From Cadophora sp. MPI-SDFR-AT-0126 (taxonomy: Eukaryota > Ascomycota > Leotiomycetes > Helotiales > Ploettnerulaceae): a stretch of 64,000 nucleotides of DNA. Below the pieces are notes generated by a model. It was not told the origin of the DNA and did not search any database. It saw only the letters and a program-made list of their open reading frames with translations. This document shows positions 49,561 through 61,807 of this stretch, one piece after another; position 1 is the stretch's first letter, and each line of letters opens with the position of its first letter. The DNA is taken from positions 1,922,001 through 1,986,000 of the forward strand of contig JAGMVK010000011.1 of assembly GCA_020747065.1 (NCBI GenBank), written 5' to 3'. Both the position numbers and the translations under genes were made by a program.

Positions 49561-50045
49561 AAACGCCGCCTCTGCTTGCCTCTTTGACGATAGCGAATTA
49601 TCGAAGCCCGGATTGTTTGGGAGCGCTTGCCGTGGCAAACGTAACTGTTGGCCACCTTGCAAGGGTTGACATGCCAATCCAAACTCAGCATCCCAAGGTC
49701 TGAAATATGCACTGGAGTCAAGGGATAACATTAATTGGAGGCTTATACTAGCGATAGACAAGTACAAGTATATTACGAATATAGTGCGACCGATGTCGTC
49801 TTAGTATAGATACACAAAACATTCTCTCTCTCTTACTGTAATCTTAAATGCCGTTATCTGGCATCGAAGTTGACGTCGCTTTTATTTACTACGTTAACCC
49901 ACTTATAATATTCCTTTCAAGCCCCCGAAGACTTTCCGCAACCGATATCTCCTAAGCCCTGTCGAGTGATTGCGCAAGCGTCTTGTGTGATATATTAACC
50001 TCTGTCGAATCTCCAAAATATCTGTTTGTCGAAATTTAACCCTTA
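49561..50045. other. Intergenic, no supported gene
   Basis: Ordinary to AT-rich transition. Minus-strand open frames near 49,500-49,760 overlap the relic and look like shadows. Confidence 0.5.
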
Positions 50046-50072
50046 AGTCCCCACCCCCTTATTCCGGTCACC
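50046..50072 (+). repeat. Transposon-like terminal inverted repeat, left
   Basis: Begins AGTCCCCACCCCCTTATTCC and continues ggtcacc, preceded by TA (50,044-50,045). It matches the inverse complement of 61,824-61,850 at about 24 of 27 positions. TA flanks are typical of Tc1/mariner/pogo-type elements. Confidence 0.65.
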
Positions 50073-52028
50073 TTGTAATTTTACTACTACCTGCAAATAA
50101 TATTTAATAACTTTATAACGCTTTAATTTCTATATAATCTTTTGTAATATTAGAATCTTTTGCTAAATCTGAATTAATAAATATAATTTCTGAATCTTTA
50201 GTTGTAATTTAAGCTTTTTAAATAACCTAAATATCTGTAAACTTAGAATTTAAATTAATTTATACTTTCTTTTTTTTTCAGTAGTTTTAATTAATTTAAT
50301 TTAGCTTTTAATTATTTTATCTTTAATTCTGCTTAACTTAAAAGTAAAATCCTTTTAATTAAAAGCTTTAATAGCTTTTTTAAAAAGTAATCGGCTCGTT
50401 AAAAGATTATTATATAAGAATTCTAATAAAATATTAAGTTATAATCTGAATTCTTTACTAACTTTTTATTACGGTAAGGAGGTCACGGGACAAGGAGAGG
50501 GCGGCACATACGCGGCATGCGACACGGCATGCGACTTAGTAGTTCTAATCGGGACTAGGCGGATTCTTTATTTTCTTTTATATATAAAAACGGAAACTAA
50601 AGCTAGTTACGAAGCTCTTCTTTCCTTGTCTCTTCTACTAGTTCCTTAGCGTACTTTTAGGTTCAAATATTAGTTATTACTCTCTTGCTACTGGCGAAGT
50701 GTCTTTCGCATTAACCTGAAGTCAGCCGTAATACTTTTAGTGTAAACTATATAATTAACGATTTTTTTATTTCTTTAATACTCTGAAAGTCCTTAGAATA
50801 CTAACTTCCAGCTCTTAATTATTATTCTTTAATAATAATTAGCTTATAAATAGTTTCAATATATAGATCAGCTATAAACTAATAGCTGTTCAGTTAGCTT
50901 TAATATTTATACTTATTAAACTCTCTTGCCGTGTTTTATAATAATATAACAAGAAGTTACACTTATTAATTAAAATAAAATCAGTTGAAAATACTAATAA
51001 TTCAAATATTTCCGGTAAAATACTTTAAAAAGAAAGAAAACATATGAATTCAAAAGTTATAAGACGTATGATATATATACAAGTAAAAATAATACAAATA
51101 TATTATATTCTAAGTACTTTTATATAAATTCCATAGTTTTATAACTTTTATAACTATTTAAAAATAATAATCGGGATTTTTAATTACGTAATTACGTCTG
51201 AAGAATAAAGACCTTTTCTAGTTATTATAACGCAGTAATATTATCTATCTACTTATTCTCTGTTATTATAAACTGTTACGACTTGACTTCGTTAATATCT
51301 ACTGGAAATTATTATTATTAAACCGATTTTCCTTTATATATTATAAGGAAAATTGTTTTCCTGCTTATTACAGAAATGATTTAATTAACGAGGTTCAATT
51401 CCGAGAACTAAGCTGTTTCCGTTAAATAAAACGTTGATTTGTATAATTATTAACTGGGTTATTAATTCCGAACCTTTTTATAATTCCTGTTTTATTTATA
51501 TTCTATCGATTTTCAAAAGAATTACTTTAATTACTAGAATCTTCAGTTTATAAAACTAAAGCTTAATAATATCGGTAATTATATTATTAATACGTACAGG
51601 ATTAATAAAACACTACTTTTTAATATTAAAAATAAGATTCCGCTTAAAAAACCGCTGTATTTATCGTTTTCCGAGTAGTGTTAAGTCCTTTTAAAATATA
51701 TAAAATCGGTTTTTAAAAAGCTATAATTACGTATAAATTATACTAAACTTTAATATCTCTTAAGTTAAAATCCAGTTTATAAAACGCTTTTCTAATACCG
51801 AAAGTAGCCTTTATAAGTAACTAGCAGCTTATTAATAAGCGTTTATATTACGAGATCGGTTTTAAAAAGTAAATTATAATATACCTTACTTTTTTATAAC
51901 ACGTCGGACAGCCTATTGTGAGGGAGACCCGCAGACACCGCTTCTTTGTGATAACAGTTTAAGCAATATGTCCTCCAGATGTGCATGGCCAGCTTTTATA
52001 AATTCTACAATTATTGACTTCTACATGA
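50073..52028. other. AT-rich RIP-type block, no gene
   Basis: About 1.8 kb of AT-rich DNA with a short GC-rich patch at 50,470-50,540 (cggcatgcgacacggcatgc, itself a small repeat). No open frame or LTR pair recognised. The end near 51,900 merges into the 3' side of the MFS gene. Confidence 0.55.
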
Positions 52029-53753
52029 CTACATCCTCCAAATAGGCTTGTTCATCTTTCCTTGGCGAATCAAAACATTCTGTCGACTATAAAACGCCAT
52101 AAGCCCAAACACTCCCAAAGAAGCCACAATCAAAAGCGCAGCGTTCGTCCAATGGCCCGTCGGATATCCCTTTTTCTTCTCGTTAGCTTTATATATCCAC
52201 ACCCCGACAATCTGACCAGGAGCACCAAACGAGACATTGAGCGCAATCGCCAACCCCGCCGCTGCTGTTGTATGCAGGTTTGCAGACAGCCACCCTAGTA
52301 GTGGCGGAATGCATGCAAATGACCCTGTACATGCTATAATTAAGCAACCATATCGCGCAGTGTACGCTGTTGCGGGTAGGAGAGCTGAGGCGATGAAACC
52401 GATGGCGCCGACGATCATGAATACCACGGAGTGAAGTGCTCGTGTCCCGTAACGATCGGAGGATAAGGCGACAATAATCGTGGCTATATATGCAGCTGCG
52501 TATGGTGGAACTAAATTTAATTAGACATTCATTGTCACTACATCTGGAAGGGGTCGACTTACCACTCATAAGTTGGGCTTGAACAGAAGTATACCCAAGC
52601 CCGCTGGTGATACTTGGAGTGAAAAGACTCAAGCTCGAGAATGGCACCGCCTTGCAGAAATAGATGATATAATGAGCATACAGACGCCAATCCGTCAGAG
52701 TCGCTTTTGCGTCCGCCCACGTCATGTTCTTCGTACCGCCGTGTGACCCGTTTAGAAGGAGACGGGCAGCCGCAAGTTCTTTCTCCTCGACGGAAAGCCA
52801 CTTCGCAGTCTCGGGATAATCTGGAAGAAAAAACCAGACAAGGACCGAGGATAGAACTGAGGGGACCCCTTCGAGAATGAATAGCCATCTAGTTGTGTTA
52901 GCCTAAGTTCTGAAACCAGAAGAGCGATGCGTACCTCCACGCTTCGAGTCCAGCGGTCTTGTTCATATGAGAAACGGCATAGGCAATTGCACCACCAAAA
53001 GCGCCTGCAAGCGTGGCCGATGCCAGGATGACAGCAACTCTCAATGATCTCTCGTTGGCTCGATACCAAAATGTCAAATAGTATACCAACCCCGGGAACA
53101 GACCGGCTTCGAAAATACCCAAAAGCAGCCTTGTGACAGTAATACCAGCATAGTTCTGCACGCCTCCCATTCCCATGGTGACTGAGCCCCAGCAGAACAT
53201 CAGAAAGGCAATCCATCTAGAAGGCGACATCTTTTTGAGGAAGTAGTTGGATGGGATTTCGAAAATGGTGTATGCTACAAGGAATATCATCAGGGCTACG
53301 GAGTATTCCGTCTCCGTCATTTTGAGTGTTTGCAAGAGATTGTTCTTGTCTTCTGTGTTCATGATCTTGGCGTTCCCTGTGCCGGGTCAGTCATCTAGCA
53401 AGCTGAAGGCTATTAGCAGATAGAGCTTACCGATGTTAGACCGATCCAGATAGCAGAGGAGATAGGTGAAAGCCCCGATGGGTAGAATTCGAACATCATA
53501 TCGTAATCGCAGCTTCTTGTTGGCTTCAGTGTCCTCGTGAAATTCATCTACCTCGTACGCTCGGCCCGCCTCGAGTTGATCGGGCTTTAAATTTTTCAAT
53601 GAGTCTTGGTTTCAGATGATGTTGGACTATTTGTTCAGAACTTACATCCCTCTCTTTAACAAGGTTTGGCTCTGCGACAATGTCTGTTGTTGATTGCTCA
53701 AGGTGATCCCCTTCCGCACCCGTCTTCAGCTCACTAAGACTAGGACTAGGCAT
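52029..53753 (-). CDS. MFS transporter, anion:cation symporter family (Dal5/Tna1-like)
   Basis: Five exons on the minus strand: 53,753-53,646, 53,584-53,431, 53,376-52,935, 52,888-52,563 and 52,510-52,029. They give 503 residues with all phases consistent and introns of 46-61 bp. The N-terminal ~80 residues are cytoplasmic and acidic. LRYDVRILPIGAFTYLLCYLDRSNIG is the standard first helix of this family. The second helix follows at TEYSVALMIFLVAYTIFEIPSN, the motif after TM4 appears at FWYRANERSLRVAV, and LFILEGVPSVLSSVLVWFFLPDYP marks the end of the first half. The second half includes ALSSDRYGTR and NVSFGAPGQIVGVWIYK. The family imports organic anions such as allantoate, nicotinate, pantothenate and carboxylates. 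The divergent AtuA-type gene suggests a carbon substrate, which is inference. Confidence 0.88.
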
Positions 53754-54249
53754 TCTGTCGTACTATTATTGGTGGCTCGGAAAAGCTTCGATGGATGATG
53801 ATGCGAGACGAAACCATTTGAGGGGAAATCTGGGGTTCTTTTATAAACCCCATAACTAACAACTCTTCCCCACAAGTTGGAGAGTGGGTAGTACTACGGC
53901 AATTCATGTGGGCGCCAAGCACAGATGCTTCGGTTGCCAAGCACCGAAGAATACAAGCGTCGTTCGTTACTCAAACAGCCATTAGCATCGCTTATGGGCA
54001 AGTCGAAAGGTTGGCATCGGCGCCGACGACCGATGACCGACGAACTAGACATCAAAGACTGAGGGATTTTGGCAGTGCAGAGCGATCTAAGATCTTCCTG
54101 GCAAACACGCGAGGCGAGACGATCGGTGGTCAAAATCTTTCTGAACTATTCTCGTGAGTTGGAGTTCTAGATTGCATGTATCCCTCGACCTCTCGAACCA
54201 AGCTTTACATTCCATCTGAATAGTCTTCAATTCTTTCCCAGCCCTCAGA
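53754..54249. promoter_or_regulatory. Divergent promoter of the MFS and AtuA-type genes
   Basis: 496 bp shared by two genes transcribed outward. It contains a perfect 7-base inverted repeat CTTCGGT/ACCGAAG at 53,928-53,949 (CGG-N10-CCG, the kind of site Zn2Cys6 dimers bind). It also contains the palindrome TCGGCGCCGA at 54,017-54,026 and, overlapping it, the 12-mer CCGACGACCGAT at 54,023-54,034 that is repeated in the TF/tannase promoter. The string ttttataaaccc near 53,839 may be the MFS TATA region. Confidence 0.6.
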
Positions 54250-56401
54250 ATGCCTTCAAGACGAAACATCAGAATTGGAAATGTGTCCGGAGCGTGAGTG
54301 CATCACCTATCTGTTTTGCATTGCTGTGGTTCCACGAAATCTTGCTCTCTCGCATTTCGTGTGATTGAGCGAATCATAGCATATCGGCTAGCCGGCGATA
54401 TAGTAAACTTCAAGCAATTGATCGAGGTGAAGAGCAACTCTTAAGCTTACTGACAATTTATCAGGACGGGAGATCATTGGGAGGCCATGCAGCGCATGGT
54501 GGAGAAAGGCAATGTAGATATCATAACAGGAGACTGGCTCTCCGAAATGAATATTGCTTGGAATGCCATCACAAAAGCCAGCGACCCCTCTCTTGGCTAC
54601 GAAGCTGGATTTCTAGATCAGCTATCACGTTGTATCGACTCTGTGGTTACAAAAAGGCTGAAAGTCATCACAAATGCTGGTGCTCTCAACACCAATGCTC
54701 TAACGCTCAGAGTTGAAGAGCTATGTCGGCAACGTGGGCACGACCAAGTTGTTGTGGCGCAAGTTGTTGGTGACAACATCACAGAAATGCTGATGAACAG
54801 AAAGGAAAATGCTAAGCTGGACCTACGACATTTGGATCACGAGAATTCTCGTCTGGACCACTGGCAGATGAGTGAGGAGGTGCATTGTGGGGTTGCCTAC
54901 ATTGGTGCTTGGGGCATTGTGGAGGCGCTGAAAGCTGGTGCGGATATTGTCGTATGTGGACGAGTCACAGACGCAAGTCCAGTGATTGGAGCAGCTGCTT
55001 GGTGGTACGATTGGCAACTCGATTCATTTGACGAACTAGCTGGGGCACTCGTTGCTGGACGTGAGAGAATAGTATCCCACATCATTGGGCTTCTGGCTAA
55101 CACTTTGGTAGATCTCATAGAATGCGGTCCCTATGCTACAGGAGGAAACTTCTCTGGTTTCAAAGAGTTTCTTCCTCAACTCGTAGATCTGGGATTTGGT
55201 ATTGCGGAAATACAGCCTGATGGGACGTCATTCATCACTAAGCCAGAGGAGAGCAATGGGGTTGTCAATAAGTTCAACATCACTTCCCAGTTGCTGTACG
55301 AACTTCAGGGAGAGTTATATCTGAACCCAGATGTGGTTGCCGATCTGTCGAAAATCAAGATTGAGGATACTGCGACCCCAAATATGGTGTACGTTTCAGG
55401 GATGGTCGGCCTTCCACCGCCTTCGACCACGAAGGCTATCATCGCGGCCAAAGCAGGATATCAGGCAGAAACTACATTCTACATCAACGGTCTTAATGTT
55501 TATGAAAAAGCAGAGATGATGAAGAATCAATTAGAGTGTATGTTCAAGTCATCCAATTTCAGTAAACTGTCTATTGAACTCTACGGCACACCAGCTTCGA
55601 ACCCACGATCACAGCAAGCTGGTACCATGTTTTTGCGGATCTTCGCGCAAGCACGAAGGAAGGAGGATATCGATGCACCAAAATTTAGAGATATTGTATA
55701 TGCATTGCGCATGCAGAGCTACCCAGGTTCTTGTCCCGTCGAACTTATTCTATTGTGCTAGATCTAATCCAGTGGCAGGATACCACATGAACCTCGACTT
55801 TCGAACAATGGACCCAAAGCCCTTCATGGAGATGTTCGCAGCCGTGATACCGCTCCAGGCTCTCAACCATGAAGTTGTGGTTGCGCAGATGAGAATTCCA
55901 ATACCTGTTCCAGCCAAGACAGCGATCTACCCTGTTATTCGAAACTCCTACGAGGCAACAGATCCTCGTGATATCTCCTCCTTTGGACCCACAGAGCTGA
56001 TACCTCTTGGCAGTATCGTACATGCTCGATCTGGTGATAAAGCAGACAACTCGAATGTCGGGTTCTTTGTCCGTAACGCTGATGAGTATCCATGGCTTCA
56101 GAGCCTTTTGACGGTGGAGAAGTTGAAAGAGCTTTTTGGCGATGATTGGTCGAAGGGAAACACCTCGAGACGGGTTGAGCGATGCGAGTTTCCGTTCTTG
56201 CTTGCGGTTCACTTGTAAGTTTCGTTATGTTATACCATTGCTGCAACGCAACTGACCATATCTAGCCGCATACTTGACTTCCTGGATGGTGGCATAGCGA
56301 GCAGCTCTAGGGTCGATGGGCTGGGCAAGGGGATTGGCGAATTTCTCAGGAGTAGAACTGTAGAAGTTCCAGTGAAATTTCTCAAGCGGGGAAGAATATA
56401 A
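54250..56401 (+). CDS. AtuA/DUF1446 family protein (acyclic terpene utilisation-like)
   Basis: Four exons: 54,250-54,293, 54,465-55,726, 55,773-56,214 and 56,266-56,401, totalling 627 residues. The first exon gives MPSRRNIRIGNVSGA, joined across a 171-bp intron to TGDHWEAMQRMV, the family's N-terminal signature. ITGDWLSEMNIAW, ITNAGALNTNAL, VVCGRVTDASPVIG, ECGPYATGGNFSGF and GFGIAEIQPDG are further DUF1446 motifs. From about residue 530 the short AtuA-like C-terminal domain follows (LGSIVHARSGDKADNSNVGFFV), ending LDFLDGGIASSSRVDGLGKG ... RTVEVP. Bacterial AtuA acts in citronellol/geranol breakdown; the reaction of the fungal fusion form is unknown. No signal peptide, so cytosolic or organellar. 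The gene is divergent from the MFS gene, and its 3' end faces the regulator gene 123 bp away. Confidence 0.88.
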
Positions 56402-56524
56402 CGAATTCCAGATGTCTGGCTTTCTGTTGGCAATCATACCAGTCCGTTATATCATAGACCTGTACAAATATATAGGTAATAGAAGAGATTGGAATAGGTT
56501 ATCTGAGAATGGTAATCTGATATC

Positions 56525-58903
56525 TCATTGATAGTTGGGCGTAGCATATGGATCTGGTATTCCCTGCATCACCGTGCCATCAAGATTATCTATGTACCAA
56601 AGCCATTCCTGGGACAACTGCATGATTGGCTCATTCTGTAAGTCGTCGAAATAACTTCGAAAATCTGAACCCATCATTGAGTGATCTATGCTAGAGGAAA
56701 AACTAGACGTCATTGGTTCCCTAGCAGTGTTATCGCCAACTAGCTCGGATGCGGAAAGATAGTGGTTGTCATCTATTGTACCAGTCATTGACGACCTTGT
56801 CACGAGCCCAGGAGAAGATAGTCTTAGCGATGCGGGTGGTGTGCACTGTAACTTGATGGCCTCTCCAAGGACGGCATCACTGAGTCTGTCAAAAACCTCG
56901 TGGCATTGTCGTATGGCATTCCAACGCTCCGAGATTGCCACCAGTACTTGAGAACAAGCTCTCGTATCGTTGATGATATCTGTGATTGATGGGTCAGAAT
57001 CCAGTTGCGATCCGGGTTGTGCGCTTCGCCGTCCTTTAAAGTGACGAGAAATAGCATACACATACGAAAGCCCAGCCATGAATACAGCGTGGAGCGTGAT
57101 CCACGAATAATTAATCTTTCGGGACCGGTGCAGATAAGCATACAGAGTAATTGCCTTTTTGGAGGATGAATAGATCTTCTGCAGGGATGTTGCGTCGCGA
57201 CTGCTGTCAGCGAGCATAGGTGATGGCCGGAAAAGAAAGAGCATGGCATTGGCATATAAGACCTCGTACCACTCGTTTGATTGGAAGCTCGACCGATCTT
57301 GAGACATCGCGGACTCAAGGTTCATATCTAAAAGTTTCAAGTCCTTCGTCTTCCCCCGCCAGATGTCAAGGTCTGCCAGAAGCTTGTCCCTTGTTTCAAG
57401 GATTTTGCGTTTGTCGTGCTCTGGCGGCTTCAAACCATGGAGAGACTTTATCAATCTTCCACATAGTATGCGGTACTGCGTAATATGGACGAATATTGCA
57501 GTTCGATTGACTGATGGCTCTCCTGCCCTTCCATTGACCGGGAAATGGAAAACGTGGTCGTATTCTTGCGAAGGAAGCTCTACGTCAATATCGTCAAGGT
57601 TCATGGCAAATGGCCTGCCAAGTGTAATTCCGACAATCCTGTGCCTTTTGTTAGCATTCTAATACCAGAGCGTATCCGAACATAGGATCACTTAATGCCA
57701 CACAGAATTACAGACACGCTCCTATTGAAAGCTTTGACTAGGACAGGAGAAGTGGAAGGAGATGGATTGTTCACACCTGTCCATTGCGAAAAGAGACCAG
57801 AAACACCGCCTTCTTGTCTCTCGCTCCTTCAACAGCATCAGATACTCCGGAGTTCCCTCGGACTGGCGCTTCAGTGTGTATGTCGACTCGCGGTGTAACC
57901 CAAGCTCGTAAGCTATGCGAACAGCGATGCCTACCAAGTGCCACATACTCGCGGAGGTATCCTTCATTGAGCTACCAGTTCGGTACTGGCACAACAGTAA
58001 TATCGCCTGGAGGCATTTTACATCGCCGGCTTGGAAGATTTTGGTGATATGTGACATAGCCCGCAAATGATGGGTCTCGGCGTTTGGGAGCATTTGCCAG
58101 TCGAATTTATAGACGTTTGCAGTCGCGATAGCGAGGACCAGATCGAACACAAATGACTCGTAGGCATTTTCTTGGTAGAACGATGAATTGCTATACATGC
58201 ACTCCACGATGGATAGTAGAGTATCTGGCGTTAAGAATGGATAACAAAGATGATCATGAGCAAGGTAGCTAGAGACAAGCTTTCTCGCCAGCTCCTGCGG
58301 TGGCAGTGCTTCCCTGAAAGCGCTAGCATTGTTTAGTATAGCCCTGTCCAAATCTTCTGGGCTGTCTTCGTTTGGTGCATGGCGACGACCAGGGCTCGAG
58401 ATTTCAACACTAGCTTTCACAAGGTCTGCGAATAAAAGGCCGCTCGCTGATCCGAGATAGTAACGCTCACCAGCAGCGGTTGACGCAAGGAACTTCACCT
58501 CATTTGTTACGTCTTCAGCAGCCACAGTTGTGCCTACTGCTGACGACTAGATGTGGTGTTACCAGTTAGCTGGCCAATCCGAAGTTGGTGATGTGACTTC
58601 AAGAATGAAGATTACCTGATCAGCACCGGACTCCGGAGTCAGTGCTGGTCTAACGAAGCCATCACTGGGTGTGGGCATGGGATGGAGAGTCTTCGCCTTT
58701 GCCAGCTCGCTCGCAAGCGCCTTGTTTTTGGCTTCAGATTGATGCAGACGTTTCTCGAGCGCCTCAATGTACGCTTGTCGAATCGCCGGTTCCCTGGTCC
58801 GTTCGGTATACACGCACTGGACTTGAGCCTTCTGGCAATACGCACATGGCTGTCGCCTGTCACATTTTGACTTGCGTCGATAACATGAGTCGCAAGCCTG
58901 CAT
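56525..58903 (-). CDS. Zn2Cys6 transcription factor with fungal TF middle homology region
   Basis: Three exons: 58,903-58,616, 58,546-57,777 and 57,638-56,525, giving 723 residues. Introns are 69 bp (branch GCTAAC) and 138 bp (branch GCTAAC). Residues 3-30 form the binuclear zinc cluster CDSCYRRKSKC ... PCAYCQKAQVQC, with spacing C-2-C-6-C-5-C-2-C-6-C. A short leucine-rich coiled coil follows (YIEALEKRLHQSEAKNKAL) for dimerisation. Residues ~150-450 carry the fungal-specific regulatory domain, including AHDHLCYPFL, WHLVGIAVRIAYELGLHRE, RRRCFWSLFAMDR and IVGITLGRPFAM. I chose MQACDSC as start; an upstream in-frame ATG at 59,341 would add a Pro/Ser-rich leader that looks untranslated. It is divergent from tannase and likely regulates the cluster (inference). 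Confidence 0.88.
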
Positions 58904-59351
58904 GCTCGCGGGGGCCAGGAAGGCGGGTGAGGACCGCCGAGATGGTAAGGCTATAGGAGCTATAGGAGCTAAGAGGACGGTGAGGATCACCGAGATAATA
59001 AGAAGCCTGTAGGAGAGGAGAGGGGCCTCCGACTGATGAGAGAGGTGCCGCCGACTTATACTTCGTGTACACCCTGTAGGGGGATGGCCAGGACAAGGGG
59101 CAAAAGTGGGAGCTTGCGAAGCCGGACATCTTTCGGCGCAGCGGGACCGACGACCGATCCACATAAACAATGCTGGGAAAACAAGGTTCCCCTCAAATTT
59201 GCTGACAATCCATCCTCTTCCTCTATCCCGGGAGTTTGGGCGGAACGGAAGAGGCGAGTCAGGATTAGGTGAATGCTCATTCATCGGCATGTCTCTGAGC
59301 GCTGTCTTATTTATATTCCTCTCTTTCCGTTCTTTGTCCATTGTTTAGTCG
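58904..59351. promoter_or_regulatory. Divergent promoter of the Zn2Cys6 factor and tannase genes
   Basis: 448 bp between two start codons. The 12-mer CCGACGACCGAT at 59,147-59,158 is identical to the one in the MFS/AtuA promoter. Further CGG/CCG words include ttcggcgcag and cggaacgg. An open minus-strand frame crosses the region in phase with the regulator, so part could be coding if the upstream ATG is used. The string cttatttatattcc at about 59,304 is a possible tannase TATA region. Confidence 0.55.
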
Positions 59352-61315
59352 ATGTTCAGCTTTCGAATGACTATCAAGATGCTCTCCCTCGTTGCTTGTT
59401 GGCTCTTCGGGTTGATCTTGAGTATTTCCGCCTCGATAATAAACCGAAATAATGCGTGTTCTGGATTCATTGAATCTCTTCCGCAGTCACCTTCCAATGT
59501 TCGAATTGTCTCCTCCACTTATGTCCCTGCTGGAGAGTTGGTGATAGAAAATACCACCATTAGCAATACCTTGTCTTTTTGTCAAATCTCTGGAAAGATT
59601 AAGTATGGTGGGGAGACCGACAGCGAATTCGTCCTGAACTTTCAGCTCTGGTTGCCCGATGTGGGAGATTATAATGGAAGATATCTATCTGTCGGTAAGA
59701 TAGGGTAATGATAGCCTTCAACTACATACACACTAATTGTGTCGCAGGAAATGGCGGCTTTGGTGGCGGGCTAGATATAGCAGCAATGGTTCTCAATCTG
59801 AGCAAAGGATATGCTGTTGCTGCGTAAGTGACTCCTCATCTTGCCCCCCAAAATCAGTCTTCTCAACTCTGTCAAAAGGGGTGACTCCGGACATCAACCC
59901 GAAGATATAAACGCGCCCACTGGTCCAGGCAGATATGTTCCATTTTTCCACCATCATGACCAAGTCCTCGCGTGGATCCGCAATTCCATTGCGATGTTTA
60001 CCCTGCAAGCGAAAGAACTCACCGGTAACTATTACAGCGAGAAGGCGAAATATAGTTACTATAGCGGATGCTCGACCGGCGGTGGTCAGGCCTACGCGCT
60101 AGCTCTTTATCATCCTGATCTTTTCGATGGCATATACGCTGGGTGCCCTGGGAATTCTTATTCAAACCTCATGGTGTCCTTCATTTTTAATCATATGAAA
60201 GCTTCCGTACGTCTTACCTTGTTGTTTCTCTCATTGTGGGCATGATTTCAGTGAGGGGGGAACTAATTTTGTGAAAATAAAATTAGGGAGGCGGGTTTTT
60301 GCCTCAAGAATCTCTGGATTTCATTACGGATTCAGTTCTAGCGGAATGCGATGAGCTTGATGGTGTTAGAGACGGTATTCTTGAGAACCCGCTTGCTTGT
60401 GATTTCAACATTACCACTCTCCAATGCCCTGTGGGTGTTTCTCACGTACAGAATAACCAAACTCTTTGCTTGACCACCGAGCAGGTCGCTACAGCCAGAG
60501 CTTTGTAAGTGCACCCTTCAAAATACCCTTTCTCTTTCACTTCCCAGAACAGTTCTCCTACGACACCGATCATAGGAGAAAGAAGAGTATTGCTTACGTC
60601 ATCTTTGAAAAGCTACACTGGACCATTTGACAGCCGAAAATGGAATGGTACTCAAATATACCCTGGTTTCTCAGTAGGCTCAGAGAGCCAATGGCTATCA
60701 GAAGAAACGACTCTGTCGAATCTCTACGCCGTCCCGCTTCTACAGAACCTCGTCTATGATGATCTCACTTGGGACGTGAGCACTTTCGACTACGGATCTG
60801 ACCTCGATCTCATTAACGAAAAGGCATCTGCTTTCATTAATCACATGTCACCTGACTTATCTTCATTCCGTAACTCTGGTGGAAAATTCCTTACCACTCA
60901 AGGTGAGTGATGACTATGCCCTACTCCAAGCCACTACAAAAAATCCATTCAGCTGATATAATGCTAAGGATGGGCGGACCCTTTGAATCCTGCCATCTTA
61001 CCAATTCATCATCTGAACGAGATCGAGACCTTTTTCAACGAGGATAGTTCGGATTGGTACAGACTGTTTATGATTCCTGGTGGTGGGCATTGCGGAGCGG
61101 TTCCTGATAAGAACAGCAATGTCCCCGCCACATATGCTTCGCTGGAAGCTCTCACTGCTTGGGTGGAGACCGGCGAGGCACCCTCGTATATTGTCTCTTC
61201 TAAACCGCCGAATGGGGAAACGAGAACGAGGAAACTTTGTCCTTGGCCACAGATCGCAAAGTATTCGGGAGGGGGTGTGGACGATTATACAAGTTTTCAG
61301 TGTGCGAGGCAGTGA
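59352..61315 (+). CDS. Secreted tannase / feruloyl esterase family protein
   Basis: Six exons: 59,352-59,694, 59,748-59,823, 59,879-60,206, 60,287-60,504, 60,613-60,902 and 60,969-61,315. They total 533 residues, phases consistent, and the length is normal for the family. The N-terminus has a signal peptide (MLSLVACWLFGLILSISAS). Mature sequence begins near the first Cys (NNACSGF). Motifs in order: FQLWLP, NGRYLSVGNGGFGG, AAGDSGH, YSYYSGCSTGGGQAYALA with the nucleophile Ser next to a Cys, FDGIYAGCP, KFLTTQGWADPLNPA, then GGGHCGAVP with the catalytic His followed by Cys. The neighbouring Cys-Ser and His-Cys are the CS-D-HC arrangement of this family, joined by a disulphide. It hydrolyses ester bonds of plant phenolics such as gallates or feruloylated sugars; the exact substrate cannot be told. 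Confidence 0.9.
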
Positions 61316-61807
61316 AAGTAACCGAGTGCCCACATTCGAGTTAATGGCGCCGAAACACTTTTAACAAATGTAAGGTCAAGAGAGTCTCATATGACAAGAA
61401 AGTTAATGCGAGAGCTTGCAATTTGAGAACTTTATAAAATACGATCAAGCTTTTGTGTCGTATGAAGGGTGCCCTTATATATAAAGGAGTTTCATCAAGA
61501 CTTCGTCGCCTTGTAAGGAGAGTCGATTTTCGCTAGGGCTTCTCTTATTACACTTTGAAACGCGATTTAATGTCTTCCGTAATAGCAGAAATGGTCGTCG
61601 ATAATATACTTTACTCTTTTATAATACGTCGTACGGATTTGCTGTTTTCAATTACACGAAAAGCTAAAATAACATTATTTTATATATATTTTAATATTAT
61701 AATATTTTTAATTAATATTTCAAAAATTAAGAAAATCGATAAGAAAATACGACAATTATTAATTATTAAACGTAAGTAAGTAAAAAAAAAGCGGTATACT
61801 AAGCGAA
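61316..61807. other. Intergenic, AT-rich toward the right
   Basis: 3' side of tannase, then from about 61,550 AT-rich DNA with a chance open frame of 74 codons. It ends in the inverted repeat. Confidence 0.55.

Noticed and set aside
50046..50540. A short complete element between the left inverted repeat and the ggaggtcacggga patch near 50,466
   Set aside because: The similarity to the inverse complement is weak and interrupted; not convincing as a second terminus.
58904..59341. Upstream in-frame start (59,341) for the Zn2Cys6 factor
   Set aside because: Would put about 146 residues of low-support, Pro/Ser-rich sequence before the zinc cluster, which normally sits near the N-terminus; kept as alternative only.
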